Of a stretch of 16,307 nucleotides of DNA, positions 1 through 7,399 are shown one piece after another. Each line of letters begins with the position of its first letter. The first letter of the stretch is position 1. The DNA comes from Hypericibacter sp050729195 (GTDB lineage: Bacteria > Pseudomonadota > Alphaproteobacteria > Dongiales > Dongiaceae): positions 1 through 16,307 of the forward strand of contig NZ_JBOHKS010000278.1 in assembly GCF_050729195.1 (NCBI RefSeq). Reading direction: 5' to 3'. Made by a program: the position numbers and the translations under genes. A model generated the notes under the pieces. That model did no database searches. It had not been told where the DNA came from and saw only the letters and a list, made by a program, of their open reading frames with translations.

Positions 1-882
1 CGCCTTGAGCGCACGCAGCATGGTGGCGCCGAGTTCGCCCGGGGAGGGCGACACCAGCACACCCGCCGATTGCAGCGCCTCGATCTTCGCCGCGGCCGTT
101 TCTCCGCCTTGCGTGACGATGGCGCCGGCATGACCCATGCGACGGCCGGGCGGCGCGCTCAAGCCCGCGATGAATCCCACCACCGGCTTCTTGTGCTTCT
201 CGCGCTTGAGGAACTCGGCGGCATCCACTTCGGGCGTGCCGCCGATCTCACCGATCATGATGACCGCATCGGTGCCGGGGTCGGCCATGAAGAGCTCGAG
301 GCAATCGACGAAGTTGGTGCCGTTCACGGGATCGCCGCCGATACCGACCAGGGTCGACTGGCCGAGCCCCGCCGCCGTGGTCTGCGTCGCCGCCTCATAA
401 GAAAGGGTCCCCGAGCGCGAGACGATGCCGATCCGGCCCGGGCGGTGGATATAGCCCGGCATGATGCCGATCTTGCAGCCGCCCGGCTGACCCGGGGTGA
501 TGAGGCCCGGGCAATTGGGACCGATCACGCGCGACTTCGAGCGCGAGGCCTCGCGCTTGACCCGCGCCATGTCCTGGACCGGAATGCCGTCGGTGATGGC
601 GACCACGATGGCGATGCCGGCGTCGATCGCCTCGAGAATGGCGTCGGCGGCATAGGCCGGCGGCACATAGACCGCGCTGGCGGTGGCACCGGTGCGCGCC
701 ACCGCTTCCATGACCGTGTTGAAGACCGGCAGGCCCAGATGCGAGGAGCCGCCGCGGCCGGGCGTGACCCCGCCGACCATCCTGGTGCCGTACTCGATCG
801 CCTGCTGCGAGTGGAAGGTGCCTTGCGTGCCGGTGAAGCCCTGGCAGATGACCTTGGTTTCGGGGGTGACGAGAATGGCCAT
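1..882 (-). CDS. sucD: Succinyl-CoA synthetase alpha subunit, 3' end cut by window edge
   Basis: Alpha subunit of succinyl-CoA synthetase (TCA cycle; succinyl-CoA + NDP + Pi to succinate + CoA + NTP), cytoplasmic, working with the adjacent beta subunit. I translated 294 codons to base 1 with no stop; the family is about 290-300 residues, so only a few residues are probably missing. Visible are the CoA-binding start (VICQGFTGTQGTFH, residues 11-24), VGGVTPGRGG (36-45), GPNCPG (121-126), SRSGTLSYEA (155-164), and RMGHAGAI with the phosphorylated catalytic His at about 251. Relative to E. coli SucD there is a short insertion (QPGG, about 132-135) before CKIGIMPG. The start lies 3 nt after the sucC stop, and the end of sucC supplies a purine-rich ribosome site, so the two are translationally coupled. 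Malate-CoA ligase (MtkB) is a related alternative, but the sequence is closer to SucD. Confidence 0.95.
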   Translation of the reverse strand, partial: MAILVTPETKVICQGFTGTQGTFHSQQAIEYGTRMVGGVTPGRGGSSHLGLPVFNTVMEAVARTGATASAVYVPPAYAADAILEAIDAGIAIVVAITDGIPVQDMARVKREASRSKSRVIGPNCPGLITPGQPGGCKIGIMPGYIHRPGRIGIVSRSGTLSYEAATQTTAAGLGQSTLVGIGGDPVNGTNFVDCLELFMADPGTDAVIMIGEIGGTPEVDAAEFLKREKHKKPVVGFIAGLSAPPGRRMGHAGAIVTQGGETAAAKIEALQSAGVLVSPSPGELGATMLRALKA

Positions 883-885
883 GGC

Positions 886-2055
886 TCAGCGCCCTCCCTC
901 GACGGCGGCGACGATCTTCTGCGCCGCGTCGGCCAAGGTCGTCGCCGGGATGATGTTGAGGCCCGACTTGCTCAAGATCTCGCGACCCAGCTCGACATTG
1001 GTGCCTTCGAGACGCACCACCAGCGGACGGTCGAGCCCGACCTCGCGCGCCGCGCCCACGATGCCCTCGGCGATCGCGTTGCAGCGCATCATGCCGCCGA
1101 ACACATTGACCAGGATCCCCTTCACCTCCGGATCGGAATAGATCAGGCGGAAGGCGGTCGCGACACGCTCCTTGGTGGCCGCACCGGCGATATCCATGAA
1201 GTTGGCCGGACGTCCGCCATTGAGCTTGATGATGTCCATGGTCGCCATGGCGAGCCCGGCGCCGTTGACCATGCAGCCGATATCGCCGGAGAGCTTTACA
1301 TAGTTGAGGTCGTGGCGCTGCGCCTCGCGCTCGAGCGGATCGTACTCGTCGTCGTCGCGCAGCTCCTCGATGTCGCGATGGCGGAACAGCGCATTGTCGT
1401 CGAAGCTCATCTTGGCATCGAGCGCCACCAGCTTGTTGGCGCTGGTCACGACCAGGGGGTTGATCTCGATCATGCCGGCATCGAGCTCGACGAAGGCGCG
1501 ATGCAGCGACAGCAGCAGGCGGACGAGCTTATGGACCTCGCGCTCCTTGAGACCCAGCGCGAAGGCCACCTTGCGCGCATGAAACCCTTGCATGTCGGCC
1601 GCCGGCGGCAGCGCCACCCGGACGATCTTCTCCGGTGTCTTGGCCGCGACCTCTTCGATATCCATGCCGCCTTCGGTCGAGGCGATCACCATGATGCCGC
1701 CCGTCCGACGGTCGATCAGCAGCGCCAGATAGAGCTCGCGCGCGATGTCGCTGCCCTGCTCGATATAGACGCGCTTGACCTCCTTGCCCTCGGGCCCGGT
1801 CTGGTGCGTGACCAGCCGCATGCCCAGCATCCGGTCGGCGATCGCGACAACCTCCTTGACCGAACGGCAGATCTTGACGCCGCCGGCCTTGCCGCGCCCG
1901 CCGGCATGGATCTGCGCCTTGACCACCCAGACAGGACCGTCCAGCTCCTCGGCCACCGCCTCCGCTTCCTGCGGTGTATGCGCGACGTCGCCGCGCGGCA
2001 CCGGCACGCCGTAGCGACGCAGCAACTGCTTGGCCTGATATTCATGGATATTCAT
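886..2055 (-). CDS. sucC: Succinyl-CoA synthetase beta subunit
   Basis: ADP/GDP-forming beta subunit, 389 residues (E. coli SucC is 388). The ATP-grasp half carries VVKAQIHAGGRGKAGG (44-59) and the metal-binding EINPLVV (197-203). The C-terminal half has GCMVNGAGLAMATMD (260-274) and VNVFGGMMRC (316-325). The ATG at 2055 starts the canonical MNIHEYQAK and has GGGGGAA upstream; an in-frame start 57 nt further up would add 19 residues not seen in the family. Oddity: the usual GGG of the NFLDVGGGAT motif reads A-G-A at residues 290-292. The gene leads a sucC-sucD operon, and no mdh gene lies upstream, unlike the mdh-sucCD order common in alphaproteobacteria. MtkA of the serine cycle is a related alternative, but overall identity looks like SucC. 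Confidence 0.96.
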   Translation of the reverse strand: MNIHEYQAKQLLRRYGVPVPRGDVAHTPQEAEAVAEELDGPVWVVKAQIHAGGRGKAGGVKICRSVKEVVAIADRMLGMRLVTHQTGPEGKEVKRVYIEQGSDIARELYLALLIDRRTGGIMVIASTEGGMDIEEVAAKTPEKIVRVALPPAADMQGFHARKVAFALGLKEREVHKLVRLLLSLHRAFVELDAGMIEINPLVVTSANKLVALDAKMSFDDNALFRHRDIEELRDDDEYDPLEREAQRHDLNYVKLSGDIGCMVNGAGLAMATMDIIKLNGGRPANFMDIAGAATKERVATAFRLIYSDPEVKGILVNVFGGMMRCNAIAEGIVGAAREVGLDRPLVVRLEGTNVELGREILSKSGLNIIPATTLADAAQKIVAAVEGGR

Positions 2056-2348
2056 GGTGCGGTTCCCCCGGCTCAGCGTGACGTCCAGCAATATCGGCGG
2101 AGCCTGCAACACAGCAGGGCGGCGCCGTCTCGGCGGTTCAGCGATGTCATGGGAAACCCCCGGATCTCTGTCAGGGGCACTCGTGGGATCGATGCTATGC
2201 GAGAGCGATGCGTCCCGGCATCGGACATTGCGACGCAGGCGGGGCTGCGCGCGACATGGCCGAGCGGCGGCGGATATCGTTTACCCTAGGATGAAATGCC
2301 GGGGCGATCGTCGCTCCGCTGCAGGCGGAAATCGTCTCGTTCCGGCGA
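2056..2348. other. Intergenic region upstream of sucC
   Basis: This stretch of 293 bases lies between the stop of the OGT-like gene and the sucC start, both on the minus strand. I see no convincing coding region, tRNA, terminator hairpin with a U-run, or sigma-70 hexamer pair at proper spacing. It presumably holds the sucCD promoter, since this is the only sizeable gap upstream of the operon. Short open frames here continue into neighbouring genes in the wrong frame and are arginine-rich shadows. Confidence 0.5.
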
Positions 2349-4544
2349 TCAGGAGCTCGGTGGAATCGGCGCGAAGGGCGCGGATTCCATCGGGTCGCGG
2401 TCCGCGACCACGATGGGCGTCGGCGGCTTGTTGGCTTCATGGAGATTCCAGATGCCGATCAGGGCCGCCTCGAGATTGCGCACGAACCGCGCCGTGTCGA
2501 ACAGGGGCCAGCGCATGCGCCGCTCTGCCAGTGTCCGCCGGATGCCCCGCAGCCGCGCCGGGTCGCGCACCAGTTCCAGCACCAGCGCTTCATAGCGCTC
2601 GAGATTGTGGGCGATCAGCTCCTGCAGGCCGAGATTGGTCAGCAAGCTGGCGGAGACCCGGTTGGCGAAATGCGTCCCCGAAAATCCCACGACCGGCACG
2701 CCCGCCCAGAGCGCGTCGCTGGAGGTCGTGTGGCCGTTATAGATCATCGTGTCGAGTGCCAGATCGGCCAGCGCCAGACGCGCCAGATGCTGATCCTTGG
2801 GCAGCTTGCCGTCGAACAGCAGCCGTTCGGGCGCGACGCCCCGGGCCACCGCCTCGCGCTTCAGATTCTCCTCGGCCTGCGGATTGGAGCGCAGCAGCCA
2901 CAGCACCGACCCCGGGACCGCCTTCAGCAGGCGCATCCAGAGATCGAACATGGCCGGCTCGATCTTGTAGGTGTTGTTGAAGCAGCAGAACAGGAACGCG
3001 TTCTCCGGCAGATGGAAATCGGCACGCCGGAAGGTCTTGGTCGAAATGGCCTGGCTGGAATCGTTGATCTGATAGGAATGCGGCATCCAGATCAGCCGCT
3101 CGGAGAAGGACGAGACCTGCGACTGCGGCAGGACGGTCTGGTCCACGATCGCATAGTCGAAGAAGCTGGCGCCGGTCGAGCCCGGAAATCCCAGCCAGCT
3201 CACCTGCAACGGCGCCGGGCGAAGGGCCGGGATGTCGAGGCGATGACCCGCCACATAGCCGGTGATCTCGATCAGGATATCGACGCCGTCCTCATAGATG
3301 CGCCGCGCGCCGGCCGCGGTGCCGGTGCTGCGCAGATCGACGAAGAGATCGCAACTGGAGGCGATATGGCTGCGATAGGCGCTGCCATCGTCGGGACCGT
3401 AGGAATAGCCGATCACCCGGAACCGGTTGCGATCGTGACGCTGGAACAGGCTGCGCACGAGATGCGCCACCGGGTGATTGCGAAAATCGCCGCTGAGATA
3501 GCCGACGGTGAGCTTCTTGCGCGGTCCCCGCCGGCGATCATGCGGGAAATGCATGTTGAGGCTCGCCATGCTGGCGAGAAGATCCTTCGAGGCGGCGCGG
3601 GCAACGCGCAGATTGCGAACCGGATCGGCCGAACGCACGATGGACAGCAGCGGAGTCTCGCCGGATTTGATCCCCCGCATCAGCGCCGGCCCGGTCAGCT
3701 GATCCAGCTTCGCTTCCAGCGCCGGCATGTCGCGCCAGTCGCAGACGTGCTGAAGATAGTGAATCAGGTTGCCCAGCGCCTCGGGATAGTTGGGTCGCAG
3801 CTCCAGTGCCCGGCGTGCCGAGGCGATGGCGCCCGGCAGATCGCCCACATCCTTCAGGGCGGCCGCCAGGCGGCTATGGCCTTCGGCCATGCTGGGGTCG
3901 ACGGCAATCGCCTTCTTGTAGCAGGCGGTAGCGGCCTCGATCTGGCCGCGGCTCTGATAGATCAGACCGAGATTGGTCTGCGCGGACACATTGCGCGGAT
4001 CGATCGCGATCGCGCGCGTGAAATAGGTGGCGGCCTCCTCGAGCCGTCCCTGCCGGGCCAGCATGGCACCGAGATTCTGTTGCGCTTGCGCGTCGCCGGG
4101 ATTCTTCGTGACCGCCTTCTGCATCAGCTCCAGCGCCTCGGCAAAGCGCCCAAGCTTGAGGCGCAGCACGGCCCCGGCATGCAGCGTCTCGAAATCCTCG
4201 GCCCGCGCCGCGAGCAGTGGCTCGAGGATGGCGCCCGCCGCTTCGAGATTACCCGCTTGTAATTCGTCGACGGCCGTCTTGACCCGCCGGGCATGCTCGG
4301 CTTCGGCGCTGCCCGGCACAACGACAACGGCAGCGACCGCGGGCGCCGAGGTAATCAGCGCGAGTCCGAGCTGCGCCTGGGCCGAGGGATCGCGCTTTCC
4401 CGCCGTCGGCCGCATTCGCGCCGGCGCGGACGCCGCCTTCGATGCAGCGGCCGGCTTGCTCGCCGCAGCCTTGCGGGCGGGTTTCTTGGCTGCGAGCGAT
4501 TTGGCGGATTTCTTCGCGCCGCGTTTGCGTTTGTCGGTGGCCAT
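2349..4544 (-). CDS. TPR protein with O-GlcNAc transferase-like (SPINDLY, GT41) catalytic domain
   Basis: Predicted cytoplasmic glycosyltransferase of 731 residues. Residues 1-50 are a Lys/Ala/Pro-rich basic tail resembling histone H1. Residues 85-285 hold TPR units (for example those ending VTKNPGD, AIDPRN, AVDPSM and ELRPNY). Residues 343-705 match the OGT/SPINDLY catalytic fold. Compared with human OGT the key residues are kept: H357 in DFRNHPVAHL (His498 in human), K527 in NNTYKIEP (Lys842) and NGHTT at 603-607 (sugar-nucleotide binding), plus LRPAPLQVSWLGFPG and PGSVLWLLR. Bacterial relatives often modify flagellin or other surface proteins; the target here is unknown. The ATG at 4544 has GAGGGG 3 bases upstream. 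It is divergent from the dTDP-rhamnose operon, which suggests but does not prove a link to glycan assembly. Confidence 0.9.
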   Translation of the reverse strand: MATDKRKRGAKKSAKSLAAKKPARKAAASKPAAASKAASAPARMRPTAGKRDPSAQAQLGLALITSAPAVAAVVVVPGSAEAEHARRVKTAVDELQAGNLEAAGAILEPLLAARAEDFETLHAGAVLRLKLGRFAEALELMQKAVTKNPGDAQAQQNLGAMLARQGRLEEAATYFTRAIAIDPRNVSAQTNLGLIYQSRGQIEAATACYKKAIAVDPSMAEGHSRLAAALKDVGDLPGAIASARRALELRPNYPEALGNLIHYLQHVCDWRDMPALEAKLDQLTGPALMRGIKSGETPLLSIVRSADPVRNLRVARAASKDLLASMASLNMHFPHDRRRGPRKKLTVGYLSGDFRNHPVAHLVRSLFQRHDRNRFRVIGYSYGPDDGSAYRSHIASSCDLFVDLRSTGTAAGARRIYEDGVDILIEITGYVAGHRLDIPALRPAPLQVSWLGFPGSTGASFFDYAIVDQTVLPQSQVSSFSERLIWMPHSYQINDSSQAISTKTFRRADFHLPENAFLFCCFNNTYKIEPAMFDLWMRLLKAVPGSVLWLLRSNPQAEENLKREAVARGVAPERLLFDGKLPKDQHLARLALADLALDTMIYNGHTTSSDALWAGVPVVGFSGTHFANRVSASLLTNLGLQELIAHNLERYEALVLELVRDPARLRGIRRTLAERRMRWPLFDTARFVRNLEAALIGIWNLHEANKPPTPIVVADRDPMESAPFAPIPPSS

Positions 4545-4702
4545 AACCCCTCGAGCCTGGGCCGCTTCGGCTGCGAGTCCCGTCGCCGGTACGCGTCAGA
4601 CAAGATGACCCTCGAACTTGCCGCTGCACCGGCACGCCATGCTAATGTCGGGCGGGCTTTCTCGCCACCCCATGCTTCTTAACCCTAATCGAACCCGAGT
4701 CG
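4545..4702. promoter_or_regulatory. Divergent intergenic region between OGT-like gene and rfbC
   Basis: This 158-bp region holds the 5' ends of two oppositely transcribed genes. On the plus strand TTGCCG (4618-4623), a 17-nt gap and GCTAAT (4641-4646) form a sigma-70-like pair, each matching four of six consensus bases, which would start transcription near 4653 and give rfbC a leader of about 50 nt. I could not identify a matching promoter for the minus-strand gene. The promoter call rests on pattern only. Confidence 0.4.
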
Positions 4703-5266
4703 ATGCAAATCGAAGATACAGCGATCTCCGGCGTCAAGATTCTGACCGCACCCCGCTTTTCCGATCGCCGCGGCTTCTTCGCCGAGTGGTTCAACCGCGA
4801 GAAGCTGAAACAGGCCGGTCTCGATCTGGATTTCTGCCAGGACAATCTCTCGCTCTCGACCCATGTCGGCACGCTGCGGGGCCTGCATTTCCAGCTCCCG
4901 CCGGCCGCGCAGGCGAAGCTCGTGGGTGTCATGCAGGGCCGGATCTTCGACGTCGCCCTCGATCTGCGTCGCGGATCGCCGACCTACCGCCAGCATGTCG
5001 CCGCCGAGCTCAGCGCCGAGCGCGGCAACCAGATGCTGGTCCCGGCCGGCTTTGCCCATGGGTTCTGCACGCTCGAGCCCGACAGCCTGATCTTTTATAA
5101 GGTATCGGCTCCGTTCTCGGCGCCTCATGATTCAGGCATCAATTGGAACGATCCGAGCCTCGGAATCGACTGGCCGGTTAAGGAAGCATCAGCGGTATTA
5201 TCGGAAAAAGATACCAGACTGCCCTTTCTCGCGGATACGGACCTCCCGTTTCGCTATGCCGACTGA
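4703..5266 (+). CDS. rfbC: dTDP-4-dehydrorhamnose 3,5-epimerase (RmlC family)
   Basis: Cupin-fold epimerase for the third step of dTDP-L-rhamnose synthesis, converting dTDP-4-keto-6-deoxyglucose to dTDP-4-keto-L-rhamnose. At 187 residues it has normal length. Visible family motifs are FFAEWF (25-30), LRGLHFQLPP with catalytic base H62 (58-67), AKLVGVMQGRIFDVALDLR with K72, PAGFAHGF (114-121), WNDP (148-151), and SEKD whose D170 fits the His-Asp dyad. Oddity: the motif that normally carries the active-site tyrosine (SAPYS or TNYYAP) reads SAPFS, giving F138. This may change the balance of 3- and 5-epimerisation. The start has only a weak ribosome site (CCCGAG). It is the first gene of the rfbCBDA operon; the other three rhamnose genes next to it support the role. 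Confidence 0.93.
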   Translation: MQIEDTAISGVKILTAPRFSDRRGFFAEWFNREKLKQAGLDLDFCQDNLSLSTHVGTLRGLHFQLPPAAQAKLVGVMQGRIFDVALDLRRGSPTYRQHVAAELSAERGNQMLVPAGFAHGFCTLEPDSLIFYKVSAPFSAPHDSGINWNDPSLGIDWPVKEASAVLSEKDTRLPFLADTDLPFRYAD

Positions 5267-5277
5267 GCCTGACAGGA

Positions 5278-5301
5278 CTTGCGTGGATATTCCCGCGCAA
5301 G
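5278..5301. other. Stem-loop between rfbC and rfbB
   Basis: CTTGCGTGG (5278-5286) can pair with CCGCGCAAG (5293-5301), a 9-bp stem including one T-G wobble with a 6-nt loop, starting 11 nt after the rfbC stop. It is not followed by a clear T-run, so it is more likely an mRNA stability or processing element, or a weak attenuator, than a full terminator. The function is inference. Confidence 0.4.
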
Positions 5302-5381
5302 CCATTTCGATTTCGTTACCCACGGAATTTCCGACGGACCGATAACGAGCGGCGACAATTGAGCGTGAGAGGCCATCGAGC

Positions 5382-6473
5382 ATGACGGGAATGCGGATCA
5401 TCGTAACCGGCGGCGCCGGCTTCATCGGATCGGCGTTGTGCCGCTATCTGATCCACGAGACCAATGCCGACCTGCTGGTGGTGGACAAGCTGACCTATGC
5501 CGCCAACCTGGAATCGCTGAGCGACGTGCGCGACAGCGCGCGATTCCGGCTGCTCAAGGCCGACATCTGCGACGCCGCCTCGATGGAGTCCGCCTTTCGC
5601 CAGCATCGCCCCGACGCGATCATGCATCTGGCGGCGGAGTCCCATGTCGATCGCTCGATCGATGGCCCCGCTCCCTTCATCGACACCAATATCCGCGGCA
5701 CCTATGTCCTGCTCGAAACCGCCCGTCGCTACTGGCGCGAGCTGGAGGAGCCCAAGCGGGCCCGATTCCGTTTCCATAATGTCTCGACCGACGAGGTCTA
5801 TGGATCGCTGGGACCGGACGGTTTGTTCGAGGAGGAATCGCCCTATCAGCCGAACTCGCCCTATTCCGCCAGCAAGGCCGCGGCCGATCATCTGGCCCGC
5901 GCCTGGCATCACACCTACGGGCTGCCGGTCGTCATCAGCAACTGCTCCAACAATTACGGCCCCTGCCAGTTCCCGGAGAAACTCATCCCCCTGATGATCA
6001 TCAATGCGCTCGAGGGCAAGAAGCTGCCGGTCTATGGCAAGGGCGAGAACCGGCGCGACTGGCTCTATGTCGAGGATCATGCCCGCGCCCTCTGGCTGGT
6101 GGTGACGCGGGGCCGCACCGGCGAAAAATACAATGTCGGCGGCGATGCCGAATGGACGAACATCGACGTGGTGCGCAAGCTCTGCGCCATTCTCGACCGC
6201 CTGGTCCCGGGCCGGCGTCATGAGGAACTGATCGAGTTCGTGTCGGACCGGCCGGGCCACGACATGCGCTATGCGATCGACGCGACCAAGATCAGGCAGG
6301 AGCTCGGCTGGCGGGCCCGGGAGAACTTCGACAGCGGTCTCGAGAAGACCGTGCGCTGGTATCTCGACAATCGCCGCTGGTGGGAGCGGATCCGCTCGGG
6401 CGTCTATCGGGGCGAAAGGCTGGGTATCACGTCCGAAACGGACCAGTCGGCCGGCCTCATCCCGCAAAGCTGA
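5382..6473 (+). CDS. rfbB: dTDP-glucose 4,6-dehydratase
   Basis: Extended short-chain dehydrogenase (363 residues) catalysing dTDP-glucose to dTDP-4-keto-6-deoxyglucose with bound NAD. Seen in order: Rossmann motif TGGAGFIG (9-16), LAAESHVDRSI (83-93), STDEVYG (135-141) whose Thr-Asp-Glu is the dehydratase catalytic set, YSASK (161-165) with the Tyr/Lys pair, NNYGPCQFPEKLIP (190-203), NRRDWLYVEDH (223-233), and a C-terminal DRPGHDMRYAID (289-300) for substrate binding. The ATG at 5382 is preferred because AGAGG lies 9 nt upstream; the next ATG at 5391 would be 18 nt away. It sits 115 nt behind rfbC and 17 nt ahead of rfbD. Confidence 0.97.
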   Translation: MTGMRIIVTGGAGFIGSALCRYLIHETNADLLVVDKLTYAANLESLSDVRDSARFRLLKADICDAASMESAFRQHRPDAIMHLAAESHVDRSIDGPAPFIDTNIRGTYVLLETARRYWRELEEPKRARFRFHNVSTDEVYGSLGPDGLFEEESPYQPNSPYSASKAAADHLARAWHHTYGLPVVISNCSNNYGPCQFPEKLIPLMIINALEGKKLPVYGKGENRRDWLYVEDHARALWLVVTRGRTGEKYNVGGDAEWTNIDVVRKLCAILDRLVPGRRHEELIEFVSDRPGHDMRYAIDATKIRQELGWRARENFDSGLEKTVRWYLDNRRWWERIRSGVYRGERLGITSETDQSAGLIPQS

Positions 6474-6490
6474 GCGGTCGGACGCTTCCC

Positions 6491-7399
6491 ATGGCCCAAC
6501 GGATCCTGGTCGCCGGTCATTCGGGGCAATTAGCGCGCGCACTCGCGAGCGTGCCCTTGCCCGGGGGCTTCGCGCTCGAATGCCGCGGCCGTGAGAGCCT
6601 GGACCTCATGGACCCGGCGCGGACGATCCGGGAGGTGGCCCAAAGCGGCGTCGATATCGTGATCAATGCCGCCGCCTACACCGCCGTCGACAAGGCCGAG
6701 TCGGAGCCCGATCTCGCCTTCCGTCTCAATCGCGACGGTGCCGCGGCCCTGGCCGAAGGGGCTGCCTCCTGCGGTGCCGCCCTGATCCATATTTCGACCG
6801 ATTACGTGTTCGACGGCACCAAGCCGGCGCCCTATCGCGAAGACGATCCGGTCGGACCGGTGTCCGTCTATGGCGCCAGCAAGGAGGCGGGCGAGCGCGT
6901 CGTGCGGGAGCGGATCGATCGCCATGTGGTCCTGCGCACGGCCTGGGTCTACAGCCCCTCGGGCGAGGGCAGCTTCGTGCGCACCATGCTGCGGCTGGGC
7001 GCCGAGCGGCCGGAATTGCGGATCATCGACGACCAGCATGGCACGCCCACCGGCGCCGGAGACGCCGCGCGCGCGATGATCGCGATCGCGGCCGCGATCG
7101 CCGCCGGCAAGAGCGACGGCTATGGCACTTTCCATTACTGCAATACCGGTTCGACGACGCGATTCGGCCAAGCGAAATTCATCTTCGACTGGCTCGCCGC
7201 GCATGGCCATAAGGTCCCTCGCCTGACACCCATCCCGACCAGCGCCTATCCGATGCCGGCCCGGCGCCCGGCCAATTCCGTGCTGGATTGCGGACGCATC
7301 GGCGAGGTTTACGGTATCCTGCCGAGAGCCTGGGAAGTGAGCATGGCGGAATGCCTCTCCGAGATCATGGCCGCGGGCGGAACGAAGGATCTGACATGA
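6491..7399 (+). CDS. rfbD: dTDP-4-dehydrorhamnose reductase
   Basis: Final enzyme of the pathway, reducing dTDP-4-keto-L-rhamnose with NAD(P)H to dTDP-L-rhamnose; 302 residues, usual for RmlD. Motifs: AGHSGQLA (8-15), where the third Gly of GxxGxxG is Ala; NAAAYTAVDKAE (59-70); STDYVFDG (102-109); and the catalytic YGASK with Y127 and K131. The ATG at 6491 was chosen because MAQRILVAG starts the Rossmann fold directly, although its ribosome site is weak; a longer frame upstream overlaps rfbB and encodes nothing like the family. The stop overlaps the rfbA start as ATGA, so the two are translationally coupled. Codons 198-204 lie on a 20-bp DNA palindrome (7082-7101). Confidence 0.96.
   Translation: MAQRILVAGHSGQLARALASVPLPGGFALECRGRESLDLMDPARTIREVAQSGVDIVINAAAYTAVDKAESEPDLAFRLNRDGAAALAEGAASCGAALIHISTDYVFDGTKPAPYREDDPVGPVSVYGASKEAGERVVRERIDRHVVLRTAWVYSPSGEGSFVRTMLRLGAERPELRIIDDQHGTPTGAGDAARAMIAIAAAIAAGKSDGYGTFHYCNTGSTTRFGQAKFIFDWLAAHGHKVPRLTPIPTSAYPMPARRPANSVLDCGRIGEVYGILPRAWEVSMAECLSEIMAAGGTKDLT

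Noticed and set aside
70..2289. A 739-codon plus-strand open frame opposite sucCD
   Set aside because: It is antisense to two clear TCA genes, rich in Arg, Asp and His with no recognisable motif; a typical high-GC shadow frame.
2439..4262. A 607-codon plus-strand open frame opposite the OGT-like gene
   Set aside because: The minus-strand frame carries full OGT motifs and TPRs, while this one has low-complexity composition and no domain signal.
5316..6542. A 408-codon minus-strand frame opposite rfbB
   Set aside because: It is the antisense shadow of a gene with all catalytic motifs of dTDP-glucose dehydratase.
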